Below are positions 5,947-8,072 of a DNA stretch of 8,072 nt, piece after piece. The DNA is from Acidimicrobiia bacterium (GTDB lineage: Bacteria > Actinomycetota > Acidimicrobiia > Spongiisociales > UBA5794), in contig JAUVNV010000110.1 in assembly GCA_030599515.1 (NCBI GenBank), positions 1 to 8,072 of the forward strand, in the 5' to 3' direction. A program made the position numbers and the translations under genes. The notes under the pieces were generated by a model. The model did not search any database and was not told where the DNA came from. It worked only from the letters and a program-made list of their open reading frames with translations. Position 1 is the stretch's first letter. Every line of letters starts with the position of its first letter.

Positions 5947-7166
5947 TGGCGTGGGTCACGGACTTCGCTCCGACGACGTCCGAGCTCGATACATGCATCG
6001 ACTGCGGCCTCTGTCTCCCCGTGTGCCCCACCTTCCGGGTAACGGGAGACGAGTCTGCTTCGCCGAGAGGCCGCATCGCCGCGATGCGGGCCGTCGACCG
6101 TGGACTCATCGGTGTTGATGATCGGTTCGCCGAGGTCATGGACCTCTGCCTCCAATGTCGGGCCTGCGAAGTGGCCTGCCCTTCGCTCGTTCAGTTCGGC
6201 CGAATGATGGAAGGGGCACGCGCCGAAGTGACCGCCCAACTACCGGATTGGAAGGCCTTCGCGACCCGGACGGTGTTCGGTCGCGCCATCGCTTCACGTT
6301 CGGCCGTTGTCCTGCTCTCTTGGATGGTGGGAGTGGCCCAGCGCGCGCACGTGACGGGTGTTCTGCCGGGAGCAGTGGGAAAGGTCACGGCCCTGCGGCG
6401 CGTCCCTCTCCCGGTTCCGACCACGGCAGGCCATGAGTGGCTCCCCGATGGGGAACCCGTCGGCACCGTCGCGTTCCTCGCAGGCTGCGTGATGGATCAG
6501 TGGTACTCCGACGTTCACGTCGCCGTCATCCAGGTGCTGCGCACCGCCGGCTACCGGGTCGTGGCCCCGCCCAACCAGACCTGTTGTGGAGCCCTCGCAG
6601 CTCACGAGGGCGCCGCCTACGACGCAGCCAAGATGGCAGCCCGGAACGTCGACGCCTTCGCCGGATACGACCTCGTTGTCGTCGACTCGGCGGGATGCAG
6701 CGCACACATGAAGGGATACGGCCATTGGGCAGCAGGCGGCGCCGACCTGGCCGAGCGGGTCGTTGATGCGAACGAGTTCATCGCCGCCCTGATCGATGAA
6801 GGTTCACTTCCGAAGGTCTCAGAAGGCAAGGTCCCGATCGCGATCCAGGATCCCTGCCATCTCCGTCACGCCCAGAGGATCGTCGACGAACCCAGGTCCA
6901 TCCTCAGAGCTGCCGGGTACGCGCCGGTGGAGATCGATCCGGCGGGGATGTGCTGCGGCGCCGCCGGCGCCTACCAGCTCTCCCACCCCGAGATGTCGGA
7001 CGAGTTGGGTGTCCGCAAGGCGGTGCAAGTCGAGGCAGCCGGTCTACCTCGCGTGGCGTCGGCCAACCCCGGTTGTGAGATGCAACTCAAGACGTTCCTC
7101 GCCGACGGGATCGACGTCGTGCATCCGATCGAGGTGTACTGGGACTCAGTAGCAAGACATAAGTAA
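5946..7166 (+). CDS. glcF: Glycolate oxidase iron-sulfur subunit GlcF
   Basis: A protein of 406 residues, the size of E. coli GlcF. It carries electrons from the GlcD/GlcE flavins towards the respiratory chain. Two 4Fe-4S motifs lie at the N-terminus: C17-x2-C20-x2-C23-x3-C27-P and C68-x2-C71-x2-C74-x3-C78-P. Two CCG modules follow: GCVMDQWY (C181), TCCGALAAHEG (C213-C214-G215) and SAGC (C251); then DPCHLRHAQR (C304), MCCGAAGA (C336-C337-G338) and NPGC (C377). No transmembrane segment is evident; LutA shares the CCG architecture. The ATG at 5946 is preferred over GTG 5943 by ribosome-site spacing, a difference of one residue. The C-terminus is odd: the last five codons (GTA GCA AGA CAT AAG) and the TAA lie inside the heptamer array and are AT-rich compared with the rest, so this tail was probably acquired from the repeat. 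Confidence 0.94.
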   Translation: MAWVTDFAPTTSELDTCIDCGLCLPVCPTFRVTGDESASPRGRIAAMRAVDRGLIGVDDRFAEVMDLCLQCRACEVACPSLVQFGRMMEGARAEVTAQLPDWKAFATRTVFGRAIASRSAVVLLSWMVGVAQRAHVTGVLPGAVGKVTALRRVPLPVPTTAGHEWLPDGEPVGTVAFLAGCVMDQWYSDVHVAVIQVLRTAGYRVVAPPNQTCCGALAAHEGAAYDAAKMAARNVDAFAGYDLVVVDSAGCSAHMKGYGHWAAGGADLAERVVDANEFIAALIDEGSLPKVSEGKVPIAIQDPCHLRHAQRIVDEPRSILRAAGYAPVEIDPAGMCCGAAGAYQLSHPEMSDELGVRKAVQVEAAGLPRVASANPGCEMQLKTFLADGIDVVHPIEVYWDSVARHK

Positions 7167-7167
7167 G

Positions 7168-7213
7168 AAGTAGCAAGACATGAGACACAAGGCCTGCTTC
7201 GGTCTTGCTACTT
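7168..7213. terminator. Perfect 12-bp hairpin just after the glcF stop
   Basis: AAGTAGCAAGAC (7168-7179) and GTCTTGCTACTT (7202-7213) are perfect inverted repeats with a 22-nt loop, beginning 2 nt after the glcF stop. The site fits transcription termination or mRNA 3'-end protection for the glc operon, and it would form in transcripts from either strand. There is no U-tract on either side, so the terminator role is inferred from structure and place. Confidence 0.45.
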
Positions 7214-7256
7214 GCTACTTGCTACTTGCTACTTGCTACTTGCTACTTGTGTCTCA
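7181..7256. repeat. 11-bp inverted repeat bracketing the tandem heptamers
   Basis: TGAGACACAAG (7181-7191) and CTTGTGTCTCA (7246-7256) match perfectly as inverted repeats. The left copy sits in the loop of the 12-bp hairpin, so the two stems cannot form as nested helices: they would alternate or form a pseudoknot. The right copy contains the TGA of the GNAT gene (7254-7256). Confidence 0.7.
7204..7249. repeat. Tandem CTTGCTA repeat, 6.6 copies
   Basis: Six perfect CTTGCTA units run from 7204 to 7245, followed by a partial CTTG. The perfect identity suggests recent expansion by replication slippage. No protein-coding role is seen: it is outside the glcF and GNAT frames. The copy number is the kind that may differ between strains or be mis-assembled. 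Confidence 0.95.
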
Positions 7257-8072
7257 GAGCTCTCTCGCGTAGACGTACAGCAGGGACATCTCGAAGCCGA
7301 GGCGTCTGGCTGCTCGTACCGCCCAATCGATGTCGGGGATCCAGATCGTGATCGACTCGGATCCGGACCCGATCGCCAGGTCGACGAGTGATCGAAGGAG
7401 ATCATCGACGTCTTCCTCCCGTGTCTCGAGCCAGGAGACTTCGAACCGAGCGTTGGACGCCGTCGTGGCGAGCGCCCAACCGGCGCCGATCTCCCAGAAC
7501 GCACTCCCTTTGGCGGCGGCGATCAGATCTTCGATCGTGAGGCGTCGGAACGACCACCCGATACCGAAGAGGCCATGAGAGGCACGACCCAGCTCGCCGA
7601 TCGACCACGATGCGAACGCCGACTGAGCGTCGGCTGCGTGCGCCGATCGGGCACGGAGCCGCGAAGGAATGCGGCGCCCCCCGTTGCCACCGGGTGACGG
7701 CGAGGCGTCGCCGATGGATTTCGTACACCGAACCATGGAGGCGACCCGGCGCCGGCCCGTCTTCTCGACATGGCGGATCGATGCCTCGTTCCAGTTCTCC
7801 ACGAGGAGCCTGCCGACCATGGCCCCCTGGTCGCGGGCCCAGGCGCGCAGTGCAACCGAAACCTCAGCTGCGATGCCACGCCCGCGGAGGTCGGGGTGGA
7901 CTCTGGCGGCATGGAACCACGCCTCCGACGGTGACAGCATCCTGGCCGCAGCGATTGCGACGGCCCGCTCATCATCGCCGACAGCGACCACCACCAGCAT
8001 GTCGGAGCGGGCCAACCATCCGTCGAATTCGTCGGCGATGTAGTCGCCCCATTCGAAGGTGTCCCGGGTGAA
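7254..8072 (-). CDS. GNAT family acetyltransferase, possibly tandem-domain (5' end cut by window)
   Basis: The frame is open from the right edge of the window to the TGA at 7254-7256: 272 residues, with the start outside. A GNAT acetyl-CoA domain occupies about 1-120: FEWGDYIADEFDGWL near the edge, the strand MLVVVAVGDDERAVAIAAAR, EAWFHAARV, then the pyrophosphate-binding loop VHPDLRGRGIA (58-68; the R-G-R-G-I-A form of Q/RxxGxG/A), then ENWNEASIRHVEKTGRRRVA. A Pro/Gly/Arg-rich linker follows (about 123-145). The rest (about 150-272) has alternating helices and strands, LVDLAIGSGSESITIWIPD and AVRAARRLGFEMSLLYVYAREL, resembling the end of a GNAT fold with no acetyl-CoA loop, so it may be a degenerate second GNAT domain. 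The acyl acceptor cannot be predicted. It converges on glcF and is probably separate from it. An in-frame TTG at 8015 is not the start, since conserved sequence lies upstream. Confidence 0.82.
   Translation of the reverse strand, partial: FTRDTFEWGDYIADEFDGWLARSDMLVVVAVGDDERAVAIAAARMLSPSEAWFHAARVHPDLRGRGIAAEVSVALRAWARDQGAMVGRLLVENWNEASIRHVEKTGRRRVASMVRCTKSIGDASPSPGGNGGRRIPSRLRARSAHAADAQSAFASWSIGELGRASHGLFGIGWSFRRLTIEDLIAAAKGSAFWEIGAGWALATTASNARFEVSWLETREEDVDDLLRSLVDLAIGSGSESITIWIPDIDWAVRAARRLGFEMSLLYVYAREL

Larger units (their letters stand above)
7147..7256. repeat. Two-sided heptamer array between convergent glcF and GNAT gene
   Basis: The region keeps a 7-nt period. On the plus strand 7147-7188 reads as successive 7-mers CAGTAGC, AAGACAT, AAGTAAG, AAGTAGC, AAGACAT, GAGACAC, followed by AAG. 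From 7204 the reverse complement of the AAGTAGC unit is tandemly repeated. AGTAGCAAGACAT occurs twice, at 7148-7160 and 7169-7181, exactly three heptamers apart. Two inverted pairs link the halves: 7168-7179 with 7202-7213, and 7181-7191 with 7246-7256. The array overlaps the last codons of glcF and the stop codon of the GNAT gene. It fills the only sizeable gap on this side of the window; no gene is seen in it. Confidence 0.85.

Noticed and set aside
7204..7249. CRISPR array
   Set aside because: The repeat unit is 7 nt in uninterrupted tandem without spacers, so it is a microsatellite-like array.
7147..7256. Insertion sequence or MITE
   Set aside because: There is an 11-bp inverted pair, but no target-site duplication, transposase remnant or recognised terminal sequence; slippage and duplication explain it better.

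Overview
The window looks like a chromosomal segment from a high-GC bacterium, most likely an actinobacterium; Acidimicrobiia or a relative would fit, but the placement is inference. The clues are GC-rich third codon positions, GTG starts, 4-nt stop/start overlaps, and two operon-leading genes that lack a Shine-Dalgarno but have a TANNNT -10 box just upstream of the start, as in leaderless transcripts. No RNA gene, insertion sequence, CRISPR array or phage gene was seen.

Layout. (1) 1-474, plus: the 3' end of a protein with a helical, coiled-coil-like N-terminal part and a SnoaL/NTF2-like C-terminal domain. (2) 475-530: a short convergent gap with a 13-bp hairpin whose right arm contains the lutC stop. 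(3) 531-3320, minus: lutA-lutB-lutC, overlapping genes for an iron-sulfur L-lactate oxidation complex. (4) 3321-3436: the divergent control region, with three direct and one inverted copy of a GCACCTNNG box and a candidate -10 box at each end. (5) 3437-7166, plus: glcD-glcE-glcF, overlapping genes for a glycolate (or D-lactate) dehydrogenase with two FAD-type subunits and one iron-sulfur/CCG subunit. (6) 7147-7256: a compact array of 7-nt repeats, part on each strand, filling the gap to the next convergent gene and overlapping the ends of both coding regions. (7) 7254-8072, minus: a GNAT acetyltransferase cut at its 5' end by the window edge, with a C-terminal half that may be a second GNAT-like fold.

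How the genes work together. LutABC would convert L-lactate to pyruvate. GlcDEF would oxidise glycolate to glyoxylate, or D-lactate to pyruvate. Both would pass electrons through FAD or Fe-S centres towards the respiratory chain. Placed back to back over one 116-nt region with clustered repeats, they look like a single alpha-hydroxy-acid oxidation module under shared control. No permease or regulator gene lies in the window. The enzymes are well-known families. The less ordinary parts are the shared repeat-rich control region with paired leaderless-type promoters, and the heptamer array that appears to have supplied the last codons of glcF. I found no convincing evidence of an entirely new multi-gene system.
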